From: an uncultured Bacteroidales bacterium
Lineage (GTDB): Bacteria > Bacteroidota > Bacteroidia > Bacteroidales > UBA932
Direction of reading: 5' to 3'
Length of the DNA: 64,000 bases
Assembly: GCA_947253655.1 (NCBI GenBank)
Contig: CAMYAE010000009.1
Span: forward strand, 12,765-76,764
Shown here: piece by piece, positions 34,801 to 44,754 of the stretch
Numbering within the stretch: the stretch's first letter is position 1
Layout of the letters: each line of letters begins with the position of its first letter
Program-made: the position numbers and the translations under genes
Notes under the pieces: generated by a model
The model's database searches: none
What the model saw: only the letters and a program-made list of their open reading frames with translations
What the model was told of the DNA's origin: nothing

Positions 34801-37185
34801 TTAATACTCTATATAAATTTTTGCCTTCTCTCTGATATCCAAAGAATTTACATTGAATCTTATTTTATTGTCTGTGTCGTATGTCCATTCAGACTGTTCA
34901 TTATTGTTCAGGAGTACTTTTGCCGGTCTTCTGTCGGACTTTATTTCCAAAGTATAGTCCCGATGTTGAGGAATGCCTTCAAAACGACCTTGAACCGGAT
35001 TGATAATGAATTGGATACTGTTTTTACCTTTGCTGCACTCAAACTTTGTAGCAGCTATTGCACCTTTTTCATATTCATAGCTTTCACCGTCATCCTCATA
35101 CATTGTATAGCTATTGTTCCCATAAGGGAAAACTTTTAATATAAATTCCTGAATAGGCTGTGTACCAATATATTGAACGTCTTTTTGGCAAGGAATAATT
35201 GCACCTTCTCTGATAAAAAGCAGCCCGGCCTTGTCTTCAGGATAATCAATGCTGAACTTTTCTCCTTTGCTGACAATTGTTTCTCCTGTCCAGGCATTTG
35301 TCCAAGTACCTTCAGGAAGATATATATCATTACTGAATATGCTGACACATAAGCTGTTGCCAAACATATACTGATATACCATATCGTCAACGTTGCGATC
35401 TTCAGGGAAGACAAGCGGCATCGAACGGACCATCGGCATTCCGTTCATCGTGCCTTCAAGTGCAGTTGAATAGATGTATGGAATAAGACGGTAGCGCAAT
35501 TTTACATAGTCTTTGTATATTACCTGCTCCTTTTCTGAATAATAGAACGGGTGCAGGAATGAGAACCAGCTGTTTATCTGAACCCAAGGCAGGAACATTC
35601 CGAAATGCAGGCTTTGCATCTCTAAAGATTTCTTGACCGACATCACATCACATGACGTATTCATATAGCCGCTCATGCCGAGATTAAGCTGATCAAACAA
35701 AGCAGTCTTGCCGCCTCCGTTATCGCCGCTTGTTGAAGCCGTCCAATGCGGGGTCCCCGACCAGCCTGCCGTGTAATGGTGCCATGTGCGTTTGCCCGTA
35801 TGCTCCCTGCTCATCATATACATCTGTTTCGGTAGCAGAATCTGATTTAGATTGTGCATTTCCTTGTCTGTCTTGCCGTTGTAATATTTGCGGAACGTAT
35901 GTTCGTCTATCGTCCTTGCAGGATCGAATTTAAAGCCTTCTACGCCTTGGTCAAGGAAATTTTTCAGATGATCCATCCAATGTTCCTTGCCTGATGTTTT
36001 CTTTCCGTTCCTTGAGGCTATAGCATCTTCTTCTGCAATGCTGGTGTCATATTCCTCACATAGCCATAAGCCGAGATGAAAGCCCATACCCCTTAGTTTG
36101 CCGATGAAGAGTCTCTCGTGATATTTTTTCGGATATTGGTTTTTCAGCCAATACGGCTCCGGAGAAAATTTGTCATAATTCCATTTTTTATTCGTAGAAA
36201 AATCATATCTCTTTTCCATCCATTGCGGTTCCAGCCAAAACACATCGCACGGCACCCCGCTTTGGCGGAAGCTGACGGCATCTCGGAGTATATCAAATTG
36301 ATTTTCAAGCATATTAGGCCCAAAACATAGGCCGTATGCCCATTTAGGCAAGATATATGTCCTTCCGGTTATCTGTGTGTATTTGTCCAATACCGACGGC
36401 ATATCATTCCCTATGATGATGTAGAAATCTGATTTTTCATAAGTTGTGTAAATATTCAGTCTGTCTTTGTCAAAATTCCCGACATCGAAATAATTTTTCC
36501 TTGTCGTGTTGTTGAATATTCCCCAGCCTCTGGAACTCATCATGAAAGGCATCGGGATTTCTGTATGCTGGTATGTTGTCCACATCCTTAAAAGCTCACC
36601 GCGATGCTGTATGTGCTCTCTGCTGGTACTGCCACCGCCGTAAAAACGTTCTCCTTTTTCAAGGCTGATACTGATTATACTGCTTTTTGCAGGATCTCCG
36701 CTTTCAGTCTTATCTTTCTCGGAAATGGTGCCGTTGTCATCTCCGATAATGCCGCCGTTGCTTACCACATGCAGGTTTTCGAATTTGTCATTTATTGCTG
36801 CGGCAAGTTTTTCACAGAGTGGGTTTTCTGCGGTAATAAAAGCGAGTTCCTGTATTATTACCCGTCCTGCTTTGTCTTTGAAGGTAATTAGTCCGGTCTT
36901 TCTGTTTATTTCGACACAAGCCCGATCTGTCGTCAGGCTCCACTTTCTTCCATTAGTCTTTTCAGTAGTCCTGACTTCCGGCCAGTCTGTCTTCAGTATA
37001 CCGTATCTCTCCATCAAAGACTCTCCGAAGTCCTTTCCGGAAACTATTTTTATTCTAAAAATTTCTTCGCTACAAGCTTCAATGCCTATGTTGATACCGT
37101 TTTCAAGTTCGATTCTATGTACAGGATTTGCCCGTACCCAAAAACAGATGATTAGTAGGGCAGAGGTAAGCAGTGTTTTCTTCAT
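34801..37185 (-). CDS. GH31-family glycoside hydrolase
   Basis: This is a 794-residue exported protein. An N-terminal beta-sandwich is followed by a TIM-barrel with the GH31 segments KWAYGLCFGP, VPCDVFWLEPQWME, and GFKFDPARTIDE, where Asp421 is in the place of the nucleophile (more often W-x-D-M-N-E or K-x-D-F-G-E). A later GWSGTPHWTASTSGDNGG corresponds to the acid/base W-x-G-D region. C-terminal beta-domains end the protein. GH31 includes alpha-glucosidases, alpha-xylosidases and alpha-galactosidases; the altered nucleophile context prevents a finer call. It is separated from SusD upstream by a terminator hairpin and abuts the next gene without a gap. Confidence 0.82.
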   Translation of the reverse strand: MKKTLLTSALLIICFWVRANPVHRIELENGINIGIEACSEEIFRIKIVSGKDFGESLMERYGILKTDWPEVRTTEKTNGRKWSLTTDRACVEINRKTGLITFKDKAGRVIIQELAFITAENPLCEKLAAAINDKFENLHVVSNGGIIGDDNGTISEKDKTESGDPAKSSIISISLEKGERFYGGGSTSREHIQHRGELLRMWTTYQHTEIPMPFMMSSRGWGIFNNTTRKNYFDVGNFDKDRLNIYTTYEKSDFYIIIGNDMPSVLDKYTQITGRTYILPKWAYGLCFGPNMLENQFDILRDAVSFRQSGVPCDVFWLEPQWMEKRYDFSTNKKWNYDKFSPEPYWLKNQYPKKYHERLFIGKLRGMGFHLGLWLCEEYDTSIAEEDAIASRNGKKTSGKEHWMDHLKNFLDQGVEGFKFDPARTIDEHTFRKYYNGKTDKEMHNLNQILLPKQMYMMSREHTGKRTWHHYTAGWSGTPHWTASTSGDNGGGKTALFDQLNLGMSGYMNTSCDVMSVKKSLEMQSLHFGMFLPWVQINSWFSFLHPFYYSEKEQVIYKDYVKLRYRLIPYIYSTALEGTMNGMPMVRSMPLVFPEDRNVDDMVYQYMFGNSLCVSIFSNDIYLPEGTWTNAWTGETIVSKGEKFSIDYPEDKAGLLFIREGAIIPCQKDVQYIGTQPIQEFILKVFPYGNNSYTMYEDDGESYEYEKGAIAATKFECSKGKNSIQFIINPVQGRFEGIPQHRDYTLEIKSDRRPAKVLLNNNEQSEWTYDTDNKIRFNVNSLDIREKAKIYIEY

Positions 37186-37225
37186 TTTTCTGTAATTATT
37201 GTTTTTTGCTTGTTAAATATAATAA

Positions 37226-37251
37226 AACGGGCGGAACTTTGCCCGCCCGTT
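37226..37251 (-). terminator. Terminator or attenuator between SusD and GH31 genes
   Basis: AACGGGCGG and CCGCCCGTT form a nine-base-pair GC-rich stem. On the minus strand it is followed by TTTATTATATTT. It lies 14 bases after the SusD stop and 41 before the GH31 start, so it probably lowers expression of the two downstream enzymes relative to SusC/SusD. Confidence 0.7.
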
Positions 37252-37264
37252 ACGGTATTATCCG

Positions 37265-39247
37265 CTAATAACCCGTATTCTGCTTGTATTCAGCACCAAT
37301 ATTGGACTGAATTACCTGCGTAGGAATAGGGTATAAGTAATTGTACGGTTTGAAATTTGAATAATGATGTATTCCATCCGGTCTCAGCTCTCTCGGATTG
37401 TTTGCCGCATTCTCATATCCATAGGCATATTTGCGTATCCTGCTATACATCGTATTGTTTGTGGTCTCATCCTGAATAGGGTATAAGTCATTGATGTATG
37501 TGCAGTTAGGGTTTACTGAGAGCCTGTTTAATGTAATCCATCTGTGTTCTTCTCCGAAAAGCTCGCGTGTTCGTTCATCAAGTATATAGTCTATATTGAT
37601 GTCTGCCGCATTGCAAGGGGAAGCATTAGCACGGGCCCTTACCACGTTAATATCATCAGCTGCCTTGTCTTTAAGGTTAAGTGCGAGATATGCCTCTGCT
37701 CTAAGAAGATAGGTCTCGCTTATCCTTATCATATACCAGTCTACATCGTATGCCTTGTTTTCTCCGTTAGGATGGAAATCATCAGAGAATTTCCATAGAC
37801 GAGGGAAAATAGCCATTGTATCCCCGGCATTTATCTTGAATGTTACCTCATCAGGCGTGCCTATGGCATCCTTCTGGCGTTTGTACATTGCTGCTTTCTC
37901 ATCAAGCCAACGGGTTCCGCCCGGAGTGAAGAAATTTTTCTGCATCATTGTCTCACTGCCGCGGAAGTCGTTAGGATCATCATAGAGAGTGGTGTATACA
38001 TACTCGTTCGGAACCAGGAAGTTCCCAAGATTAGGAACCCTTGCTCCGGTAGAATCCCTCGGAATATTGCATATCTGGCGCTTTTCCGCTCCCGGAACTG
38101 TTGAAAGAGTACTGGTATTAGGGGCTGTACCTTCATTAAAGCAAGCTACGTTGTCTCCATAGAAATAGAATTTGGTACCGTCTTTTTTTGTCCTTGTCGT
38201 CTGGTTGCCAATAAGTATGCTTGGTGTCCATGCGGTTTCGGTTGCGGAACAATGTGTACGCCACCAGCTGTCTCCGCCGCCACCTTTTTCAAATGTACCG
38301 TAGTTGTATTGGCATACCCAAATAGCCTCTTTATTGTCAGGAGCATTCGGATTGTCTATCGACCCTTTCAGTGTCCCGTTACCGGCTCCGCTGTTTCCCC
38401 ATTTTCCGCGGAAAAGATCCCAATACGGATTCAGCATATTGCCATATCTGTCTTTTTCTTCTTTCTTTCTGGAACCAAATCGGGTTGTCATAATATGGTA
38501 GTCTCCGTCCGAGCCGTCAATTACCCTCGTCGCAGCTGATACTGCTTCATCGAATTTTCCCAATGCGAGGTTTATTTCGGCTAAATATGTAGCGGCTGCT
38601 GCCTTTGTGACTGTCCCTATTTTTCTTGGCGACTTAGGCAGATTCTGTTCAGACCATATAAGGTCTTTCTGTACAAATTCCCATACTTGTTGTCTTGTTG
38701 CAGCCTTGTAATCGTATGCAGGCTTCGTGGTGCGGTGTTCAAGAATTACAACGTTCCCGAACATTCCGGCGAGACAACGGTATGCCCACGCTCTCAGGAA
38801 GACGGCTTCTCCTCTCAGTTCGTTTTTCATTGTTGCAGTGGAGTAGCTGATTTCAGGTCGTTCATCTATTACGTCAATGATTGTATTGCAACGATTGATT
38901 AACGTGTATAAATAGTCGAACCAATGTCTGATACAGCCGTCATCCGGAGTGAGCTTGCTCCAATCACTGAATTCAAAGTTGCTGTTTGTATGGAAAAATG
39001 TGTCACATCCTAAACCTTGCAGCATCCATGAATGTCTTTCGTGAGAATTTCCAAGCATAAGGTATTGCATGGTCGAATAACAGGAGTTCAGGCCGATTAC
39101 CATATCCGATTCGCTGTTGTAGAAACTCTTGTCATCGAAATTATAAGAATGTTCTGTGATGAATTCTTTGTCTTTCATGCAACTTGTAAAGCCGGCGAGA
39201 ATTAATCCTGCAGCTATCACAGTTGTCAATAATCTATTTATTTTCAT
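37265..39247 (-). CDS. SusD/RagB-family outer-membrane lipoprotein
   Basis: This is a 660-residue lipoprotein with Cys23 in FTSCMKDKE; the Lys-Asp-Lys-Glu after Cys resembles the Bacteroidota surface-export signal. It has the SusD fold opening (FDDKSFYNSESDMVIGLNSCY), the RGEAVFLRAWAYRCLAGMFG helix, and the C-terminal ETYLLRAEAYLALNLKDKAADDINVVRARA and LFGEEHRWITLNRL segments. It is the lid that captures glycan and passes it to its SusC partner, which is encoded immediately upstream (stop 39265). It is long for the family, with an insertion in the middle. Confidence 0.93.
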   Translation of the reverse strand: MKINRLLTTVIAAGLILAGFTSCMKDKEFITEHSYNFDDKSFYNSESDMVIGLNSCYSTMQYLMLGNSHERHSWMLQGLGCDTFFHTNSNFEFSDWSKLTPDDGCIRHWFDYLYTLINRCNTIIDVIDERPEISYSTATMKNELRGEAVFLRAWAYRCLAGMFGNVVILEHRTTKPAYDYKAATRQQVWEFVQKDLIWSEQNLPKSPRKIGTVTKAAAATYLAEINLALGKFDEAVSAATRVIDGSDGDYHIMTTRFGSRKKEEKDRYGNMLNPYWDLFRGKWGNSGAGNGTLKGSIDNPNAPDNKEAIWVCQYNYGTFEKGGGGDSWWRTHCSATETAWTPSILIGNQTTRTKKDGTKFYFYGDNVACFNEGTAPNTSTLSTVPGAEKRQICNIPRDSTGARVPNLGNFLVPNEYVYTTLYDDPNDFRGSETMMQKNFFTPGGTRWLDEKAAMYKRQKDAIGTPDEVTFKINAGDTMAIFPRLWKFSDDFHPNGENKAYDVDWYMIRISETYLLRAEAYLALNLKDKAADDINVVRARANASPCNAADINIDYILDERTRELFGEEHRWITLNRLSVNPNCTYINDLYPIQDETTNNTMYSRIRKYAYGYENAANNPRELRPDGIHHYSNFKPYNYLYPIPTQVIQSNIGAEYKQNTGY

Positions 39248-39264
39248 AATATTGTCCTCTTCAG

Positions 39265-42200
39265 TTAAAATGTAAGATTGATGCCGAAGGTTACGGATTT
39301 AAATGTAGCGTCGCTTCCGAACCTTGAAGAACTAGGATCAGCTGCTATATTACCTCCTGTCTCAGGATCAAGACCGGACCAGCCTGTAATGGTAAACAGG
39401 TCTGTTGCCGCCACATATATTCTTGCACCTGACAGACCGATTTTTCCGACTAATTTCTGTTCAAATGAATAAGATAGGGCTAAATCCTTGAGTTTCAGGA
39501 ATGAACGAGAATTCCAATATTGGTATTCATAAGTGTTTTGATAGCCATATCTCGGATAATCTTGAGAATGGTTGTTCTCCGTCCATGGTTTGACGGATGC
39601 GAGCTGTGCGCCGCTCGACATTGACGTACCGAATGCGTGCGGATCGAACCACAGGAAATGGTCTTTATCACCCTGCGCCCACCTGAAACTGAAATATAAA
39701 GATATATTCTTCCAAGTCAGCGTATTTCCGAGATTGAGAGTGAACAGAGGGTCAGGCGAGCCGATGAAATGACGGTCTTTGGTTGTAATCTTACCGTCTT
39801 TATCCGTGTCTTCAAATTTCAAGTCACCTGGCTTTGCGTCCGGCTGTATCATATTTCCGGAAGCATCCACATAGTTTGCGATTTCCTCCTGACTGTTGAA
39901 GATTCCGAGTTTCTTGTAGTCGTATGCCGAGCCTATCGGGTGACCGGGTTGCAAAGCATAATATGAGTCAAATCCATAGGCCAAAGCATTGGCGACATCG
40001 GCAACATCTTCGCCTGCATAATTCTTGCCGTAGAGCTCTTTTATGCGGTTGGCATTTGAGTCGAAAACAAGATTGGTCTCCCACCTGAACGAGTCGTTGC
40101 CATCACCGTTGATATTGACTGAGTTAAGCTCGATTTCTACACCTTTGTTCGTGACAAGGCCTACATTGTCAAATATTGTCTTGAAGCCTGTCATATAAGG
40201 GGCGGAGCGAGTTACAATCATATTGGAAGTCTTTCCGGCATATATATCCACAGTACCGGCCAGGCGTCCTTTCAGAGTGGAGAAATCAATACCTAAATTG
40301 TATTTTTCTATCGTTGCCCATGTCAACCCCTTATTAGGTATGCCTTGTGGAGCCATTCCATAAGCGCTTTCGTCACCAAGCCATGTGTGGGTCATGCTGC
40401 CACTGTTTGATACCTTTGAAGAAACTGTCATAAGGGTTTGATAAGGTACAACTGAGCGGCTTCCGTTCTGACCCCACGACAACCTTAACTTCAGTAGGTC
40501 AAAAGCACCCCAGTTCTGCATGAACTTCTCATTGCTTAGTACCCATGCCGCTGAAGCTCCATAGAAATTTCCCCATTTATTCCCTTCTGAAAAAGCGGAA
40601 TATCCGTCACGTCTGAAATTGAATGTAGCATAGTACCTATTGTCAAAATTGTAGTTCAAACGTGCCAGGTAGCCTATTGCTGAACTTTCAATACGGGTTC
40701 GGGACGGTACGAGGTTTTTCGGGTAAGAAGCATCTATTTTATACACTCCAAGGAAGGTAGGGCAGTCAAAACCTGTGAAATCAATCCCCAGATACTCCTC
40801 ATTTGTGTATTCACGCGTATATCCTGCCATTGCATCAATATGGTGGCTGCCGAAATTCTTGTTGTAGGTGAGTATGTTGTCTATGTTCCAATAAGAATTT
40901 TTTCTTGCAGATGTCTTTCCTGCAGCCTTGGATGCATATTTTGCAGGGTTGTCCATGTCATCGGTATTATTGGTGCTGACCCATATTTCAGGATGGCTGA
41001 ATACATCTTGTGAAGAATTGTTTCTTTGTCCCTGCAAGGTTATTCGATAAGAAAGCCCTTGAAGGAAAGGAAAGTCAATCTGTGCGTAAGTTACGCCGTT
41101 GATGTTAGAGCCCTTACCTGTCCTGTCTGTCCAAAGGTAAGAATTACCTGCACCCGAGCCCCATAGAGGACTGAGGACATTTCCGTCAGGATGTGAATTG
41201 TACCAGTTTTCATATCCTTCCTGAAGGGCATGTACATAGGAGTATGGGCTCATCCATGTTGCATTCTGTATTCTTGCAGGTTGTCCCCAGCTGTTGGAAT
41301 TAAGGTAATTACCTTTAATGCCGAAAGTAAGCCAGTCAGTAACATTGATATCAAGTTTGGTAAGGATGTTATATTTTTCATAGTCGTCTCCCAATCTGAT
41401 ACCCTGCTGACGTGTGTAGTCTCCGGACACATAATAGCTTACGTTAGAGGCTCTTCCTGATATGCTCAAGTCATATTTCTGACCTACTCCGATTCTTGAT
41501 ATTTCTTTAAGCCAGTTTGTCTTGACATTTTCATCGAACGCCCTGCTTTCGACACTGTTCATCAATTCGGAAGCAGCAGCTTTGAGGTCTGCAAAATCAT
41601 TCCACTCTCTATCGGAATATGCGCTGTCCAAAGCTTTCTTGGTGTAGAATCTATTCTTTAGGAAAGTTTCATCGTCGGTTACCATTTTCGGCATTCTTGT
41701 CCAGTCTGAAAGACTGATGCTCGTATTGAAGCTGACGACAGGCTTTGTGCTGATTCCTTTTTTGGTAGTTATGATAATTACACCATTTGCCGCACGTGAG
41801 CCATAGATGGCTGCCGCTGAAGCATCTTTCAAGACATCAATACTCTGTATGTCCGAAGTGTTGATTTCATTGATTGAGCCATAGGACAGGACACCGTCCA
41901 CTACAAGTAGAGGACGATTGACGCTCTGATCTGCAGCCGATGTCCCTCCGTTTAGCGGTATTGCATTCTTGCCTCTGATTGTCATGGAACTTGTGTTGTC
42001 TCCGGAGGCGGAACTCGTAGGAGCGTACCTGAAACCTGCAACCCGGCTTGCAAGTCCTGCAAGAGCATTTGGGTTCGGAAGCGAATTGAGATTCTTGTCA
42101 TTTCCATAGTTTACGCTTGCAATAGCTCCGGACACGTCTTTACGCCGTGCAGTTCCATAACCTATTACAACTACGTCATCAAGATATTCAGTATCGCTTT

Positions 42201-42483
42201 TCATCGTTATGTCTATTTGCTGACGAGAGCCGACACTGACTTCTTGGGTTTTATATCCTATACAGGAGAATACAATGACAGCGTCAGGTTTTACATTGTC
42301 TATTTTCCATACTCCGTCAAGGTCGGTCATACTTCCGGTCGTAGTTCCTTTAATAAGGACATCAACACCTACAATTGGTTCTCCAGCCTCATCAGTTACC
42401 TTTCCGGATAACGTGGACTGGGCAAATGCGGGCACTCCTGCTATAAGAAGTGTCAGCACAACAGTTAATAATCGTTTTGCCAT
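39265..42483 (-). CDS. SusC/RagA-family TonB-dependent outer-membrane transporter
   Basis: At 1072 residues, it has a signal peptide (LTLLIAGVPAFAQ), a carboxypeptidase-regulatory-like domain (about 22-100, with GKVTDEAGEPIVGVDVLIKG), and a TonB-box region with VVVIGYGTARRKDVSGA. The plug contains LLVVDGVLS and DASAAAIYGSRAANGVI (the SusC signature), and a 22-strand barrel ends in VTFGINLTF. It imports oligosaccharides using TonB-ExbBD energy and pairs with the SusD downstream. It follows a GH92 gene by 11 bases, so the enzymes lead the operon. Confidence 0.95.
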   Translation of the reverse strand: MAKRLLTVVLTLLIAGVPAFAQSTLSGKVTDEAGEPIVGVDVLIKGTTTGSMTDLDGVWKIDNVKPDAVIVFSCIGYKTQEVSVGSRQQIDITMKSDTEYLDDVVVIGYGTARRKDVSGAIASVNYGNDKNLNSLPNPNALAGLASRVAGFRYAPTSSASGDNTSSMTIRGKNAIPLNGGTSAADQSVNRPLLVVDGVLSYGSINEINTSDIQSIDVLKDASAAAIYGSRAANGVIIITTKKGISTKPVVSFNTSISLSDWTRMPKMVTDDETFLKNRFYTKKALDSAYSDREWNDFADLKAAASELMNSVESRAFDENVKTNWLKEISRIGVGQKYDLSISGRASNVSYYVSGDYTRQQGIRLGDDYEKYNILTKLDINVTDWLTFGIKGNYLNSNSWGQPARIQNATWMSPYSYVHALQEGYENWYNSHPDGNVLSPLWGSGAGNSYLWTDRTGKGSNINGVTYAQIDFPFLQGLSYRITLQGQRNNSSQDVFSHPEIWVSTNNTDDMDNPAKYASKAAGKTSARKNSYWNIDNILTYNKNFGSHHIDAMAGYTREYTNEEYLGIDFTGFDCPTFLGVYKIDASYPKNLVPSRTRIESSAIGYLARLNYNFDNRYYATFNFRRDGYSAFSEGNKWGNFYGASAAWVLSNEKFMQNWGAFDLLKLRLSWGQNGSRSVVPYQTLMTVSSKVSNSGSMTHTWLGDESAYGMAPQGIPNKGLTWATIEKYNLGIDFSTLKGRLAGTVDIYAGKTSNMIVTRSAPYMTGFKTIFDNVGLVTNKGVEIELNSVNINGDGNDSFRWETNLVFDSNANRIKELYGKNYAGEDVADVANALAYGFDSYYALQPGHPIGSAYDYKKLGIFNSQEEIANYVDASGNMIQPDAKPGDLKFEDTDKDGKITTKDRHFIGSPDPLFTLNLGNTLTWKNISLYFSFRWAQGDKDHFLWFDPHAFGTSMSSGAQLASVKPWTENNHSQDYPRYGYQNTYEYQYWNSRSFLKLKDLALSYSFEQKLVGKIGLSGARIYVAATDLFTITGWSGLDPETGGNIAADPSSSRFGSDATFKSVTFGINLTF

Positions 42484-42494
42484 AAAACAGCTTT

Positions 42495-44729
42495 TTAGTT
42501 TGTGAATAATTTTGTGTTTGGTTTTTCAGACATTACAAAATGTAATTTCGCTCCTTCTTTTATGTCACCGTATTTAATTTTAAATGTTTTCAATTTTTTA
42601 CCGTTCAGATATACCGCTCTGACATAAACGGCATCATCGCTCCAGTTTTCCGTAGTTATTTCCAGGATGCCCCCTCCGGAAAGATGAACTTTCAGGCCGG
42701 GGACGCAAGGGGATGCAAGATTGTATTCATTGCTGCCCGGACAGACGGGGTAAAAGCCCATACAGTTAAATATATACCATGCTGACATCTGGCCACAGTC
42801 ATCATTGCCGCTCAAAGAGCCTGGCTTGTTGCCGTAGAAATTAGAAGCAATGTATCTTACCCATTTCTGGCATTTCCAGGCTTGTCCGAATTCATTGTAT
42901 AGATATGTTACGTGGTGGCAAGGTTCGTTGCCGTGCCAGTATCCCCCGATTCTTCCCCAAATGTCGTGAGCACCGGGGATATTCTCGTCCATTTTAATTG
43001 TGAAAAGACTGTCCAATCTGTCTGACAATAGTTTTTTGCCTGCTTTTGCAATATAGCCCTCAAAGTCGTGCGGTACGCTCCAGGTGTATTGCATCGTGAA
43101 GCCTTCAGTTATGTCTCCCCACCCGTGTATAGAATTGGGACCTTGGTAGGCTGTAGGAGCAAATGGAGTCCTCCAGTTCCCCTCTGAATCCTTTCCCCTC
43201 ATATATCCCGTTTCCGGGTCGATAAGATTCAAATAGTTCTTGGAACGCCCGATAAAAAAAGCGTAATCTTCAGTCTTGCCTAATAATTTTGCCGCCTGTG
43301 CTATGCACCAGTCATCATAGGCATATTCCAGTGTTTTGGAAACGGATTCCTTTTCTTTGTCGAAAGGGACGTATCCGAGCATGGTATATTCGGGAATACA
43401 ATCGTAATGCTGATTGGTGGCAGTGGTCTTCATTGCCTCGTATGCCCTTTCATAGTCAAAGCCTTCGACTCCTTTCAACATCATATCCGCTAATACGGAA
43501 ACAGCGTGATATCCTATCATACACCATGTTTCACCGCCGTAGAATGACCAGACAGGTAGCATCTTCTCCACGCTTTTGTCATAATGTGACAGCATAGAGT
43601 TGGCGATGTCGGCTTGCAGAGGCCTGTTGACCAAATTCATAAGCGGGTGGAAGGCTCTGTAAGTGTCCCACAATGAAAATGTCGTATAATTCGTAAACCC
43701 TTCAGCCTTTGCTATATTTCTGTCATGTCCAAGATAACGGCCGTCAATATCCTGAAAAAGGAACGGATGCAGAGAGGTGCGGTAAACGCAGGTATAGAAT
43801 GTCTCCAAAAGCTTTATGTCAGTGCAATCGAGTTCATACTTGCCTAATTCCCGTTCCCAACTGACCTGTGCTTCTTCATATACATCATCGAAGTCTTTGC
43901 CGTCAATTTCAGAGAGGTTCTTGATTGCCCCTTCCGTGCTCACGGCTGAGACAGCCGTCTTCAGGCATACTTTTTCGCCTGCATGAGTCTTGAATCTGAT
44001 TTGAATTTCAAGGTTTGGTCCGAAGGCTTCAAGGCTGCTTCTGAATCGTTTTGTGTCGTATTTTACCCGCTTGCCGTCTTGGAATATGCTGAAATCGGAT
44101 ATAGGGAAAGGAAATCTTGCGGCAAAGAACACCTTCCGCTCAGGATTCCAGCCTTTTACCAATTTACTGCCGACAATCGTACTGTCGTTCAATAGTCTTA
44201 CATTCGACCAAACGCATTTCTGATAAAGGGTGTGGGCGAGATCTATCATTACAAATGCACTGTCCGAAGCCGGGTATGTGAATCTGAAAACACCGCTCCT
44301 TGCTGATGCAGTCATTTCCGCCTTGACTTCATAATCGCTTAAGACTACGGAATAATAACCGGGATGTGCGGCTTCATTGTCGTGAGAATATCTTGACGGG
44401 TGAGGTGTGCCTGTCCCCGGCAGGAAAAGGAAGTCTCCGAGGTCAGGAATTCCGGTACCACTCAAGTGCGTGAGGCTGAACCCCATTATCTCCGGCTTTG
44501 AGTATTTGTAACCTGCGGCACAGTCATAATCCTTGTCATCACAATCGGGACTTATTTGTATGCCGCCGAAAGGAACCTGTGCCCCCGGATAGACATTGCC
44601 GAATCCATCGGTACCTATAAAGGGGTTAACATAGTCCGAAAGCTTTTCCTGCCCGGAAATGGTGCGGCAGAGCATTGCCGATGCCATTAAAACCAGCAGA
44701 AATTTTATATTATGATTAAGGTTGCACAT
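42495..44729 (-). CDS. GH92 exo-alpha-mannosidase
   Basis: This is a 744-residue exported protein (signal ending TISGQ). The N-terminal beta-sandwich opens YVNPFIGTDGFGNVYPG and PFGGIQISPD, the family signature. The catalytic (alpha/alpha)6 domain contains GYWHGNEPCHH with the likely general acid Glu, and SGNDDCGQMSAWYIF at about 640-654 with the calcium and base residues. GH92 enzymes are calcium-dependent, inverting exo-alpha-mannosidases acting on alpha-1,2, -1,3, -1,4, -1,6 or phosphodiester-linked mannose. It is a divergent paralogue of the GH92 gene immediately upstream. Confidence 0.93.
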   Translation of the reverse strand: MCNLNHNIKFLLVLMASAMLCRTISGQEKLSDYVNPFIGTDGFGNVYPGAQVPFGGIQISPDCDDKDYDCAAGYKYSKPEIMGFSLTHLSGTGIPDLGDFLFLPGTGTPHPSRYSHDNEAAHPGYYSVVLSDYEVKAEMTASARSGVFRFTYPASDSAFVMIDLAHTLYQKCVWSNVRLLNDSTIVGSKLVKGWNPERKVFFAARFPFPISDFSIFQDGKRVKYDTKRFRSSLEAFGPNLEIQIRFKTHAGEKVCLKTAVSAVSTEGAIKNLSEIDGKDFDDVYEEAQVSWERELGKYELDCTDIKLLETFYTCVYRTSLHPFLFQDIDGRYLGHDRNIAKAEGFTNYTTFSLWDTYRAFHPLMNLVNRPLQADIANSMLSHYDKSVEKMLPVWSFYGGETWCMIGYHAVSVLADMMLKGVEGFDYERAYEAMKTTATNQHYDCIPEYTMLGYVPFDKEKESVSKTLEYAYDDWCIAQAAKLLGKTEDYAFFIGRSKNYLNLIDPETGYMRGKDSEGNWRTPFAPTAYQGPNSIHGWGDITEGFTMQYTWSVPHDFEGYIAKAGKKLLSDRLDSLFTIKMDENIPGAHDIWGRIGGYWHGNEPCHHVTYLYNEFGQAWKCQKWVRYIASNFYGNKPGSLSGNDDCGQMSAWYIFNCMGFYPVCPGSNEYNLASPCVPGLKVHLSGGGILEITTENWSDDAVYVRAVYLNGKKLKTFKIKYGDIKEGAKLHFVMSEKPNTKLFTN

Positions 44730-44754
44730 ACAGAATCGGATATTTGAAATGAGT

